Origin: Bacteroidota bacterium
GTDB lineage: Bacteria > Bacteroidota > Bacteroidia > UKL13-3
DNA: 41,191 nucleotides
Assembly: GCA_947446605.1 (NCBI GenBank)
Contig: CANFHJ010000009.1
Location: 1-41,191 of the forward strand
Reading direction: 5' to 3'
The stretch's first letter is position 1. Every line of letters starts with the position of its first letter. Positions 34,476 to 41,191 of this stretch are shown here, piece by piece. Both the position numbers and the translations under genes were made by a program. Below the pieces are notes generated by a model. That model saw only the letters and a list, made by a program, of their open reading frames with translations. It ran no database searches and was not told the origin of the DNA.

Positions 34476-35942
34476 TTAAGATTGTGGAATTTGTTTATTG
34501 CCTTTTTTATTGAAAAGGCCTTTCCATTTTTTTGCAATTCTATTAAAAAGAGAATTGTCAAAAAGGGCAGAGTCGTTTGCGGCTTGGTAGGTAATAAAAA
34601 AGGCCAAGGGAATAAATACCAAAATACCAAACCACATGCCCTGCATAGGATTCCAAGCTTCCGTCTTAGCTGCTTTTTCTCCCATGAGCGAAACTATATG
34701 GTAACAAACATACAACAATACAGAAACCACAATAGGCAAACCAAAGCCTCCTTTACGAATAATAGAACCCAAAGGCGCACCAATAAAAAACATAATGATA
34801 CAGGCTACACTTAAAATGAATTTACGGTGCCATTCAATTTTATGTCGAACGCGCAATTTGGCCAAATCCTTGTATTCGTTAATGCTATATTCAATAATGT
34901 TTTTTACACTTCTGGCTGCATTTAATGCATTGGCATAAACCGTAGAAGTTGGAACCTTATTAAAATGGCTGGTAATATCGGGCTCTTTACTAGAAACGAC
35001 AATAATAGCAGAGTCTGCCACAAATTGAGCAGAATCTTTCCTATTCTTTGCGAAAAAATAATAGGGTTGCACAAAACCTTTTAACTCCTTAAATTTATTT
35101 TCTGCTAATAACTCCAGAGAGTCGCTGGCGGTTTGGAGTTCAATTACATTCAACATTTCCCAATGGTGTTTAAATAAATTCTCATCGGTTCGGTTAAATT
35201 TAAAACTGTTCATATCAAAAGCAATGCGCTCTTGGTTAAAGGTCATGGTTGAATGCTGTTGCGAATAATAATAACCCTTTACCTTTTCCAATTCTTCATA
35301 CCTACCGCCTTCAAAAAGGGTCAGAAACAAATAGCGCTTATCGTCGCTCATGGTCATAGTACCGCGTTTTGCATAAATAATTACTGGATGTAACTGACTT
35401 TCCCTTTGGTCGTATATAATGATTTCTTGAAGTTCTTGGGTCTTTCTGTTTTTCTTTCCTACTCGAATTGTAATGCCAGGGATATCCTGACTAAACACCC
35501 CTTCTTTAATTGCCAATGAAGGTTTTTGTTGCCTTACATCATAAAGCAAAGAGCCACGTTTTAAATTGGCTTGTGGAATCAATACATTGGAAACAAAAAA
35601 GCCAAATAGGGCCACCATTAACATTACACCAATCATTGGCTTAAACATCTTCCAAATGGATATTCCAGAGGCTTTAGCCGCAACCAATTCATAGCTTTCG
35701 CCTAAGTTACCAAAGGTCATAATAGATGCCAATAGGATAGATAGTGGAAGTGCTTGAGGAATTAAACTGGCAGAGAAGTAAAAAAGCAATTCGCCAATTA
35801 CAAGGAAATCTAATCCCTTTCCAATGAGTTCATCTACATATAGCCAAATTACCTGCATCAGTAAAATCATCATTACAATAAGAAAGGTAGGGAGAAAGGC
35901 CTTCAGGTAATTTTTGACAATAAAGAGGTAAAATTTTTTCAC
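34476..35942 (-). CDS. LptF/LptG-family LPS export permease
   Basis: Inner-membrane permease of the LptBFG complex that extracts lipopolysaccharide. Seen: three N-terminal membrane helices (LPTFLIVMMILLMQVIWLYV; the ELLFYFSASLIPQALPLSILLASI region; MIGVMLMVALFGFFVSNVLI), the family pattern FGNLGESYELVAAKASGIS, a periplasmic beta-jellyroll of about 270 residues, and three C-terminal helices (ILSVACIIMFFIGAPLGSII; LPIVVSVLLYVCYHIVSL; MWFGILVFIPLAFFI). I choose the GTG giving MKKFYLFIVKNYLKAFLP, the usual family start; a TTG 27 bases upstream is the alternative. LptF and LptG cannot be separated by eye. The terminal Lys/Asn-rich tail is cytoplasmic. Confidence 0.9.
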   Translation of the reverse strand: MKKFYLFIVKNYLKAFLPTFLIVMMILLMQVIWLYVDELIGKGLDFLVIGELLFYFSASLIPQALPLSILLASIMTFGNLGESYELVAAKASGISIWKMFKPMIGVMLMVALFGFFVSNVLIPQANLKRGSLLYDVRQQKPSLAIKEGVFSQDIPGITIRVGKKNRKTQELQEIIIYDQRESQLHPVIIYAKRGTMTMSDDKRYLFLTLFEGGRYEELEKVKGYYYSQQHSTMTFNQERIAFDMNSFKFNRTDENLFKHHWEMLNVIELQTASDSLELLAENKFKELKGFVQPYYFFAKNRKDSAQFVADSAIIVVSSKEPDITSHFNKVPTSTVYANALNAARSVKNIIEYSINEYKDLAKLRVRHKIEWHRKFILSVACIIMFFIGAPLGSIIRKGGFGLPIVVSVLLYVCYHIVSLMGEKAAKTEAWNPMQGMWFGILVFIPLAFFITYQAANDSALFDNSLFNRIAKKWKGLFNKKGNKQIPQS

Positions 35943-36040
35943 AGATGGGTTGTTGTAGGAAAGGAACAAAAATGCTTAATTTATTTCAATTTTAATAGGA
36001 TGAAGGCAGATTATTCTATGCAAAGGTCTTGCCAAACAAT

Positions 36041-36079
36041 AAAAAACCCGATTCCAATATTAAATTAGAATCGGGTTTT
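36041..36079 (-). terminator. Strong intrinsic terminator after the START-like gene
   Basis: Perfect 12-bp inverted repeat, AAAACCCGATTC (36043-36054) and GAATCGGGTTTT (36068-36079), with a 13-base loop. On the minus strand the second arm runs on into six T, ending the START-like transcript 20 bases after its stop. It insulates the downstream lptF/G gene. Confidence 0.88.
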
Positions 36080-36098
36080 AATAGGAGGGCTTATGTAA

Positions 36099-36485
36099 TT
36101 AACCGCCCAATAAGGTTCTTAACTCATGTACTTGGTTTTCCCAAAGGAGTATGGCGTTTTTCTCGTCAATAGGCTCCACAAAATCGGTCACTACCAAGGC
36201 AACATCATCTGTTAATTCATCTTGTTGTATTTCAAATTCAAAATATTCGTCAACATGCGTGTCTTTCCAACGGAATTTCACTCCTTTTAAAGGCGTTTTT
36301 TTCAATAGTTCAGCAATGTTTTCATCGCCATCCCATTTGAATTTATAGAAGTTGTTGTAGATATCTACATCATTACAAAACCATTGTGATAAACCCGAGG
36401 GCGAGCTGATATAATTAAAAAGCATTGAAGGCGATGCTTTAATTTCAAACTCCATGCGGATTTTTTTCTTAGAACTCTTAACCAT
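36099..36485 (-). CDS. START-like (SRPBCC) domain small protein
   Basis: 128 aa cytoplasmic protein. Seen: KKIRMEFEIKASPSMLFNYISSPSGLSQWFCNDVDI, then KFKWDGDENIAELLKKTPLKGVKFRWKD, VDEYFEFEIQQDELTDDVALVVTDFV, and a C-terminal helix WENQVHELRTLLGG. This is the AHSA1/START-like fold common as a single-gene family in Bacteroidota; ligand and role are unknown. ATG start. It has its own promoter (TTTG-N19-TATATTTG) and a strong terminator, so it is a monocistronic unit. Confidence 0.88.
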   Translation of the reverse strand: MVKSSKKKIRMEFEIKASPSMLFNYISSPSGLSQWFCNDVDIYNNFYKFKWDGDENIAELLKKTPLKGVKFRWKDTHVDEYFEFEIQQDELTDDVALVVTDFVEPIDEKNAILLWENQVHELRTLLGG

Positions 36486-36510
36486 TACTTTATTTATTAA
36501 GGGAATATGG

Positions 36511-36541
36511 CAAATATAAAATTTAAACCCACACTGCCAAA
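36511..36541 (-). promoter_or_regulatory. Bacteroidota-type promoter for the START-like gene
   Basis: On the minus strand: TTTG (36541-36538), 19 bases, TATATTTG (36518-36511), 26 bases upstream of the ATG. Matches the Bacteroidota primary sigma consensus TTTG-N19-TAnnTTTG exactly, the best promoter in the window. Confidence 0.7.
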
Positions 36542-36619
36542 CCTTTTTGTTATCAGTTTATAGAATACTTGGAAGTGAGGCTATTTAAATTTGTCATTTT
36601 TTGCAAAACAACTGCCTTG

Positions 36620-37660
36620 TTATTGTAATTCAGCCTTTTTGAGGGTGAATCCAAAGGTTGTACCTGTTCCCACACTGCTGCGCACATGCACGCTTTGTCT
36701 GTGTGCTTCAATAATATGTTTAACAATAGCCAAACCCAATCCTGTTCCTCCTTCATGATTTTCCCGTGTTCTGCTTTTGTCTATTCGGTAAAATCTTTCA
36801 AAAATGCGTCCTAAATGTTCTTGGTCTATTCCAGTGCCATTGTCGGCAATCTCAACAAGAAAATGCTCATCCATATCATAAATGGCTGCTGTGGTAATTC
36901 CGTCTTGGGTGCCATATTTAATTGAATTGGAAACCAAATTTACCAATACTTGTCTAATTCTATACCTATCGGCAAAAACGTAAAAAGGGCCATTACAACC
37001 TTCTTTAAATATTAGTTGCACTTTACTATTACCTAATTGTTCATATACATCACGTATCAATGAACAAACGTCAAATCTTTCAAATTCCATGGTAAGTTCA
37101 CCACTTTCCAATTGGGAAATAGATAACAAATCTGCCACTAAATCACTCAAACGATCGGCACTTTTAGCTGCCTTTTCAAGAAAACGGGCATTTACTTCTT
37201 TGTCGTCAATAGCGCCATCTATGAGCGTATGAATATAACCTTGAATATTAAAAATAGGTGTTTTGAGTTCATGAGATACATTTCCTAAGAACTCTTTTCT
37301 AAAATCGGCCAATTTTTGCAATTGTTCAATTTCAATTTTGTTGTCCCTGGCCCATTTAATAACCTCTTTGTTCATTTCTGCAATAGGGTCTTTGTCCCAA
37401 TCAAAATTGCCAATTACCGCATCATACTTCTGTGTTTTCAGGCTATGAATTGTTTTATAAATCAGTTTAATTTTTCGGTAAATAAAAAACTCAAGTGTAT
37501 AAAAGAACAAGAAAAAGGATAATCCAAAGCAGAGTGTGAAAATGATAACGGAATTAATAATTTCCCATTCACCAATAAAAAAAGAAACTGTTGCTAATGT
37601 TACTGAAAGTAATAGTGAAATAAGAAAGGCAATGTCTATTGGTTTGGGATTTCTTATCAT
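36620..37660 (-). CDS. PhoR-like sensor histidine kinase
   Basis: Inner-membrane kinase of a two-component system. Seen: two adjacent N-terminal membrane helices (IAFLISLLLSVTLATVSFFI; INSVIIFTLCFGLSFFLFFYTLEFFI) with almost no periplasmic loop, a short linker, the HisKA H-box FLGNVSHELKTPIFNIQGY with the phospho-accepting His, the N box VLVNLVSNSIKYG, and G boxes DNGTGIDQ and GGTGLGLAIVKHIIEAH. The lack of a sizeable extracellular domain is as in PhoR, which senses through a transport complex; a phosphate role is an inference from architecture only. Its ATG overlaps the regulator stop by 4 bases, so the two are coupled. Confidence 0.9.
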   Translation of the reverse strand: MIRNPKPIDIAFLISLLLSVTLATVSFFIGEWEIINSVIIFTLCFGLSFFLFFYTLEFFIYRKIKLIYKTIHSLKTQKYDAVIGNFDWDKDPIAEMNKEVIKWARDNKIEIEQLQKLADFRKEFLGNVSHELKTPIFNIQGYIHTLIDGAIDDKEVNARFLEKAAKSADRLSDLVADLLSISQLESGELTMEFERFDVCSLIRDVYEQLGNSKVQLIFKEGCNGPFYVFADRYRIRQVLVNLVSNSIKYGTQDGITTAAIYDMDEHFLVEIADNGTGIDQEHLGRIFERFYRIDKSRTRENHEGGTGLGLAIVKHIIEAHRQSVHVRSSVGTGTTFGFTLKKAELQ

Positions 37661-38334
37661 ATTTCAAATTTGTAGCCAACACCTTTTACGGTGCCAATAT
37701 ATTCATCTCCTAGTTTTTCTCTAATTTTTCTAATGTGAACGTCAATGGTTCTGTCAACTACCAATACTTCCTCACCCCAAACTTTTTCTAGGATATATTC
37801 TCTGGTAAAAACTTTTCCTGGTTTAGATGCCAATAAAAAGAGCAATTCAAATTCTTTTCTTGCCAAGGCAATTTTTTGTTCGCCACGGTGAATTAAAAAG
37901 GTTTCTCTGTCTATAAACAAATCCTTAACCGTAATTGAAGGAGAAACTATTTCCTTAATTTTCCTACGTAATATGGCATTCAATCGAGAAACCAACACTT
38001 TTGGTTTAATAGGCTTTGAAATATAATCATCGGCACCTGCATTAAATCCTTCAATTTCAGAATACTCTTCGGCTCGAGCCGTTAAAAAAACCACATACAT
38101 TTTGGCAAAATCTGGATCTGCTTTAATGAGTTTACAAGCTTCAATGCCATCCATAATGGGCATCATTACATCCAATAAAATTAAGTCAGGTTTTACTTTT
38201 TTAGCAATTGGAATAGCTTCTTTGCCATTACTTGCGGTAAAAACTTCGTATCCTTCTTTTTTGAGGTTGTAGGATATAAATTCAATGATATCTGCCTCGT
38301 CGTCTACTACTAAGATTTTACCTAAGTTTTCCAT
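37657..38334 (-). CDS. OmpR/PhoB-family response regulator
   Basis: Seen: receiver domain at residues 5-120 with the acidic pair DDEAD, phospho-accepting Asp in LILLDVMMPIMDG, Thr in VVFLTARAEEY and Lys in YISKPIKPK; then a winged-helix DNA-binding domain (ARKEFELLFLLASKPGKVFTREYILEKVWG, VVDRTIDVHIRKIREKLG, TVKGVGYKFE) of the PhoB type. 225 aa, full length. Cotranscribed with the histidine kinase (4-base overlap). Three hexamers with 11-base spacing lie upstream of its start and could be its own binding site. The named target pathway (phosphate) is probable from family resemblance but not proven. Confidence 0.93.
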   Translation of the reverse strand: MENLGKILVVDDEADIIEFISYNLKKEGYEVFTASNGKEAIPIAKKVKPDLILLDVMMPIMDGIEACKLIKADPDFAKMYVVFLTARAEEYSEIEGFNAGADDYISKPIKPKVLVSRLNAILRRKIKEIVSPSITVKDLFIDRETFLIHRGEQKIALARKEFELLFLLASKPGKVFTREYILEKVWGEEVLVVDRTIDVHIRKIREKLGDEYIGTVKGVGYKFEI

Positions 38335-38378
38335 TGTGTTAAATTTTATGTAATAATCCGTTTGTTAACTTATTCCAA

Positions 38379-38406
38379 TGTTAAGGCAATGTAAATTAAA
38401 TGTTAA
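38379..38406 (-). promoter_or_regulatory. Triple direct repeat with 11-bp period (PhoP/PhoB-box-like) upstream of the response regulator
   Basis: On the minus strand, in the direction of the regulator gene: TTAACA, 5 bases, TTTACA, 5 bases, TTAACA (38406 to 38379), 45-72 bases ahead of the ATG. Known: PhoB/PhoP-type regulators bind head-to-tail hexamer-like repeats one helical turn apart, and TTAACA-like units are the B. subtilis PhoP box. Two further TTAACA copies lie nearer the gene (38368-38363 and 38342-38337) without the 11-bp phase. Probably an operator for self-regulation. Confidence 0.55.
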
Positions 38407-38418
38407 GGACTTTTCAAA

Positions 38419-39564
38419 TTAAAAAGCAAAAATTTCTTTTAATTTGGCTTCAAGGTCTTTCCCTCTCAAATTTCTAGCAATAATTTTTCCTTCTTTGTCA
38501 ACCAAAACAGTAGTTGGTATGGCATCAATATTATACAAACTTACAATGGGTGAATTCCATTTTTGTAAATCGGAACCTTGTTGCCAAAGTAGTTTATCTT
38601 TATTAATTGCAGCAATCCAAGCATCTCTGTTTTCATCCAAGCTTACCCCAAAAATTTCAAAGCCAGCATTTTTATATTTGTTGTATAAGATAACATTATT
38701 GGGGTTTTCATCCCTGCAAGGGCCACACCAGCTTGCCCAAAAATCTACCAAAACAATTTTACCTCTTAAGGCAGAAAGGGAAACGGTTTTGCCAAATGGG
38801 TCGTTAAGAACAATATCTGGAGCCATTGAACCATCAGCGGTTTTAGCTAAATTCTCCACTTTTTGGTGCAGTTGAATGGCGTACTTTGATGTTGAATTGT
38901 TGGCAAATAAAAGTTTGTCTACAGCTTCAAAAAATTGCAAGTCTGGTTCGGGCAATAAAAAGGTAGTTGCAAAATAGGGAACCATAGAATTTGTTAATGT
39001 ACCTACATAAGCTTTAATAGCAGTTTTATGAGCATCCTGCAAACTATCAAAAGCAAATCTAATTAAGGCTTCATTTTTCTGATCCAATGTGATTGAATTA
39101 TTAAAACGCATGCTAATTTCTTCACTCTTTTTTAGAAAAGAAGCATTCAGTAAATACAATTGCTTGAGTTCTTCATTTTCCTTTGAATTGGCTACTGTAT
39201 ATTGTTCTAGATGATTTGGGTCAATAGTTAATTCTAATCTACTATTCGTATCTACCAACAAAACAACATCTCCCTTTTCAAAGCGAAGGATGCAAAATGT
39301 TTTTTCGCTTAGTTTCCCGCTTAGGTTAAAATAACCTGCAGCATCTATTAGGCCAGTATCTATCATGTTTAAACCACCTGGTGTAAGCTCTTGGATGCTT
39401 ATTTGTTTAATACCGCTTGCATTGGCAATTTTTCCATTTATCCTAAAACCACTTGTGTCTTCTACTTCTTTGTTTGCGCAACTGCTTGCAACAAATGAAA
39501 TGGCAAACAAAAGGTAAACCATGCGCATGCCTGCTTGAATAGTAGTTACTAATTTTAAATTCAT
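38419..39564 (-). CDS. TlpA-like thioredoxin-fold lipoprotein with DUF4369-like N-terminal domain
   Basis: Seen: signal segment MVYLLFAISFVASSC with lipobox Cys29; an N-terminal beta domain (FRINGKIANASGIKQISIQEL ... IDTGLIDAAGYFNLSG) typical of DUF4369; a helical middle; and a C-terminal thioredoxin fold with the redox motif ASWCGPCRDENP, GVSLDENRDAWIAAI and cis-Pro region IDAIPTTVLVDKEGKI. Known: such envelope-anchored thioredoxins reduce or exchange disulfides outside the cytoplasm. The substrate is unknown. The first ATG is used, but internal Met13 or Met15 would give a more standard signal peptide. It lies 3 bases after gatB and is likely cotranscribed with it. Confidence 0.9.
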   Translation of the reverse strand: MNLKLVTTIQAGMRMVYLLFAISFVASSCANKEVEDTSGFRINGKIANASGIKQISIQELTPGGLNMIDTGLIDAAGYFNLSGKLSEKTFCILRFEKGDVVLLVDTNSRLELTIDPNHLEQYTVANSKENEELKQLYLLNASFLKKSEEISMRFNNSITLDQKNEALIRFAFDSLQDAHKTAIKAYVGTLTNSMVPYFATTFLLPEPDLQFFEAVDKLLFANNSTSKYAIQLHQKVENLAKTADGSMAPDIVLNDPFGKTVSLSALRGKIVLVDFWASWCGPCRDENPNNVILYNKYKNAGFEIFGVSLDENRDAWIAAINKDKLLWQQGSDLQKWNSPIVSLYNIDAIPTTVLVDKEGKIIARNLRGKDLEAKLKEIFAF

Positions 39565-39567
39565 AAT

Positions 39568-41037
39568 TTATTTTTCGAGCGTTTGTTTCAATAATTGTGT
39601 GGCAATTTTAGGGTCGGCCTTGCCTTTACTTGCCTTCATAACCTCACCCATAAACAATCCAAGTAGGCTTTGTTTCCCGGCTTTATAGTCTGCTACTTTA
39701 TCTGGGAAACGGGCCAAAGCTTCGTCTATCCATACCTGTAATTCGTCTGATCCACTTTCCTGAATAAGGTTCAAAGCTTCTGCAATTTGCAAGGCAGATT
39801 TATGGTGTTCTTTAATCATTTCTGGAAATATTTTTTGGGAAGCGGCGCTGTTACTTACTTTTCCAGTATCTATCAAGGCAATAATTTCTGCAATTTTTGC
39901 TGCTTGTAAAACAAAATCATTAATCCCAATTGCCTGTTCATTGAGGTAACCTTTTACATTTACCATTAACCAATTGGCTGCAGCTTTTGCATTTGTGGTA
40001 TGTTTTAAAATGTCTTCAAAATAAGCGGCAATGTCTTTGTTTTCTGTTAGTATTTGGGCATCATACTCATTGAGGCCAAAGCTTTGCGTAAACTTTTCAT
40101 ACAAGGCTTTTGGCAATTCTGGCATTTGTTCTCTTACGCCATTTACAAACATAGCTGTTATGTGCAAAGGTGGCAAATCTGGCTCTGGAAAATACCTGTA
40201 ATCTGCTGCACCTTCCTTGCTACGCATGGTTAGGGTAATACCTTTAATTGCATCAAAATTTCTGGTTTCCATATAAAGTGTTTCGCCATTTTCAAGCGCA
40301 ACAATTTGACGGTGGATTTCAAAATCAATGGCTCTTTGCACATTGCGCATGGAATTCATGTTTTTTACTTCCACTTTGGTGCCAAATACTTTAGCGCCAT
40401 TAAGCATTACTGAAATATTGGCATCACACCTCAAACTTCCTTCCTCCATATTGCCATCACAAATGTCTAGGTAACGCACCAGTTTTCTTATTTCACTGAT
40501 GTATTGGTAGGCTTCTTCACCTGTTTTTATTTCTGGTTCAGAAACAATTTCAATCAATGGAACACCTGCCCTGTTTAAGTCAATTAAACTGTCGTAAACA
40601 TCTTGGTCGTGCATACTTTTACCGGCATCTTCTTCCATATGAATACGGGTAATGCCAATCTTTTTTGTGCTTCCATCTTTCAACCTAATTTCTACTTCAC
40701 CACCTGTGCAAATGGGCGTTTTATCTTGGGTTATTTGGTAGCCTTTTGGTAAATCTGCGTAGAAATAATTTTTACGGGCATAATATTGGTGATCGGCAAT
40801 TGTTGAGTTACATGCCAAACCCATTTTTATTGCGTTTACAATAACTTTTTTGTTGTGTTTTGGAAGGGTTCCAGGATGACCCAAGCTTATGGGGCTAATT
40901 TGGGTATTTGGTTCGGCCCCATATTGGTAGCCGTCTGAGCAATAAGCTTTGCTATTTGTAAGCATTTGCGCATGAACCTCTAGGCCAATTACGGCTTCGT
41001 ATTTTCCAAAATCTATGTTTGCTTCTTCTATCTTCAT
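39568..41037 (-). CDS. gatB: Aspartyl/glutamyl-tRNA amidotransferase subunit B
   Basis: Part of GatCAB, which converts misacylated Glu-tRNA(Gln) or Asp-tRNA(Asn) to the correct amides. Seen: YEAVIGLEVHAQMLTNSKAYC, SLGHPGTLPKHN, ARKNYFYADLPKGYQITQ, the signature block ending GVPLIEIVSEPEI, MEEGSLRCDANIS, EVKNMNSMRNVQRAIDFEI and the C-terminal YqeY-like tail. Metal-binding Cys and His residues of the cradle domain are present. 489 aa, full length. No gatA or gatC in the window. The TlpA-like gene follows after 3 bases. Confidence 0.97.
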   Translation of the reverse strand: MKIEEANIDFGKYEAVIGLEVHAQMLTNSKAYCSDGYQYGAEPNTQISPISLGHPGTLPKHNKKVIVNAIKMGLACNSTIADHQYYARKNYFYADLPKGYQITQDKTPICTGGEVEIRLKDGSTKKIGITRIHMEEDAGKSMHDQDVYDSLIDLNRAGVPLIEIVSEPEIKTGEEAYQYISEIRKLVRYLDICDGNMEEGSLRCDANISVMLNGAKVFGTKVEVKNMNSMRNVQRAIDFEIHRQIVALENGETLYMETRNFDAIKGITLTMRSKEGAADYRYFPEPDLPPLHITAMFVNGVREQMPELPKALYEKFTQSFGLNEYDAQILTENKDIAAYFEDILKHTTNAKAAANWLMVNVKGYLNEQAIGINDFVLQAAKIAEIIALIDTGKVSNSAASQKIFPEMIKEHHKSALQIAEALNLIQESGSDELQVWIDEALARFPDKVADYKAGKQSLLGLFMGEVMKASKGKADPKIATQLLKQTLEK

Positions 41038-41089
41038 GATTGAAGCGCGAAATTACAAAAAACTACTTGAATTAGGAAGGAAAGATTGG

Positions 41090-41120
41090 CAAAAAATAAG
41101 CTGCTCAAAAAGTAGCTTAT
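41090..41120 (-). terminator. Intrinsic terminator of a minus-strand gene beyond the window
   Basis: Stem ATAAGCTGC / GTAGCTTAT (9 pairs with one G-T; arms 41096-41104 and 41112-41120), 7-base loop. On the minus strand it is followed by T residues (the A run at 41091-41095 read on the other strand). It lies 50-80 bases upstream of gatB on the same strand and probably ends a gene whose 3' end is at or beyond the right edge of the window. Confidence 0.65.
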
Positions 41121-41191
41121 GGCTTGCTTATCAACGTATAAGAAATTGCTTAATTGGTTTGGGTGCTAAATTTTCGTACGCCAATCAATTC

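Noticed and set aside
34404-34814. 136-codon plus-strand frame antisense to the LptF/LptG-type gene
   Set aside because: Shadow of a well-supported gene, with no recognisable domain. The same applies to the 149-codon frame at 30290-30739 and the 143-codon frame at 38444-38875.
41036-41191. Plus-strand frame from ATG at 41036, open for 52 codons to the window edge
   Set aside because: Its ATG overlaps the gatB start codon, it runs through a minus-strand terminator hairpin, and the translation shows no family resemblance. Cannot be judged without downstream sequence.

Overview
The window is a 41 kb piece of an AT-rich Bacteroidota chromosome. The evidence is consistent: several secreted proteins carry type IX secretion (T9SS) C-terminal sorting domains of type A and type B (CHU_C-like), there is a Bacteroidota-type TamL lipoprotein, a START-like small protein and a DUF6913-like protein, Shine-Dalgarno sequences are weak or absent, and several promoters fit the Bacteroidota pattern TTTG-N19-TAnnTTTG. 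I would not go below phylum; a Chitinophagales/Sphingobacteriales-like environmental bacterium is a guess. No rRNA, tRNA, CRISPR array, prophage or intact insertion sequence was seen. No gene-free stretch exceeds about 180 bases.

Layout. 1-1254: end of a thiolase gene and a secreted protein of unknown function. 1255-5121 (minus): mtaB, mobA, hbd and sua5. Sua5 and MtaB act at the start and end of the same tRNA-A37 modification route (t6A to ms2t6A). 5154-5233: a compact palindromic element. 5301-14487 (plus): a tightly packed run of five exported proteins, namely two purple-acid-phosphatase-like metallophosphoesterases, a DUF1566/FGE-like protein and two arylsulfotransferase-like beta-propellers, all with T9SS-type tails. 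An outer-membrane porin-like barrel follows at 14571. 15936-18671 (minus): tex and a pentapeptide-repeat protein. 18815-22609: a PKD-repeat giant with a type B sorting domain. 22743-25067 (minus): tamL, whose 5' end overlaps that of a divergent TrmH-type rRNA methyltransferase. 25856-28330: lon.

28334-29575: an RluA-type pseudouridine synthase, then a small antitoxin-like gene followed by what looks like a collapsed nucleotidyltransferase gene. 29576-31471 (minus): an ABC-F ATPase, divergent from ribBA. 32794-36485: a YkgJ-type cysteine-cluster protein, queE, a DUF6913-like gene, an LptF/LptG permease and a START-like protein. 36620-38334 (minus): a PhoB/PhoR-like two-component system with an 11-bp-periodic direct repeat upstream. 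38419-41037 (minus): a TlpA-like thioredoxin lipoprotein and gatB.

Most of the window is ordinary core genome. The parts most worth a second look are: (i) the decamer palindrome GGTTCGAACC, found six times exactly and spread through unrelated genes; (ii) the PhoP-box-like triple repeat ahead of the response regulator; (iii) the five-gene secreted phospho/sulfo cluster, with an FGE-fold protein lacking the catalytic cysteines; (iv) the antitoxin-like gene with a palindrome over its start and a wrecked partner; and (v) the palindromic MITE/REP-like element at 5154-5233.
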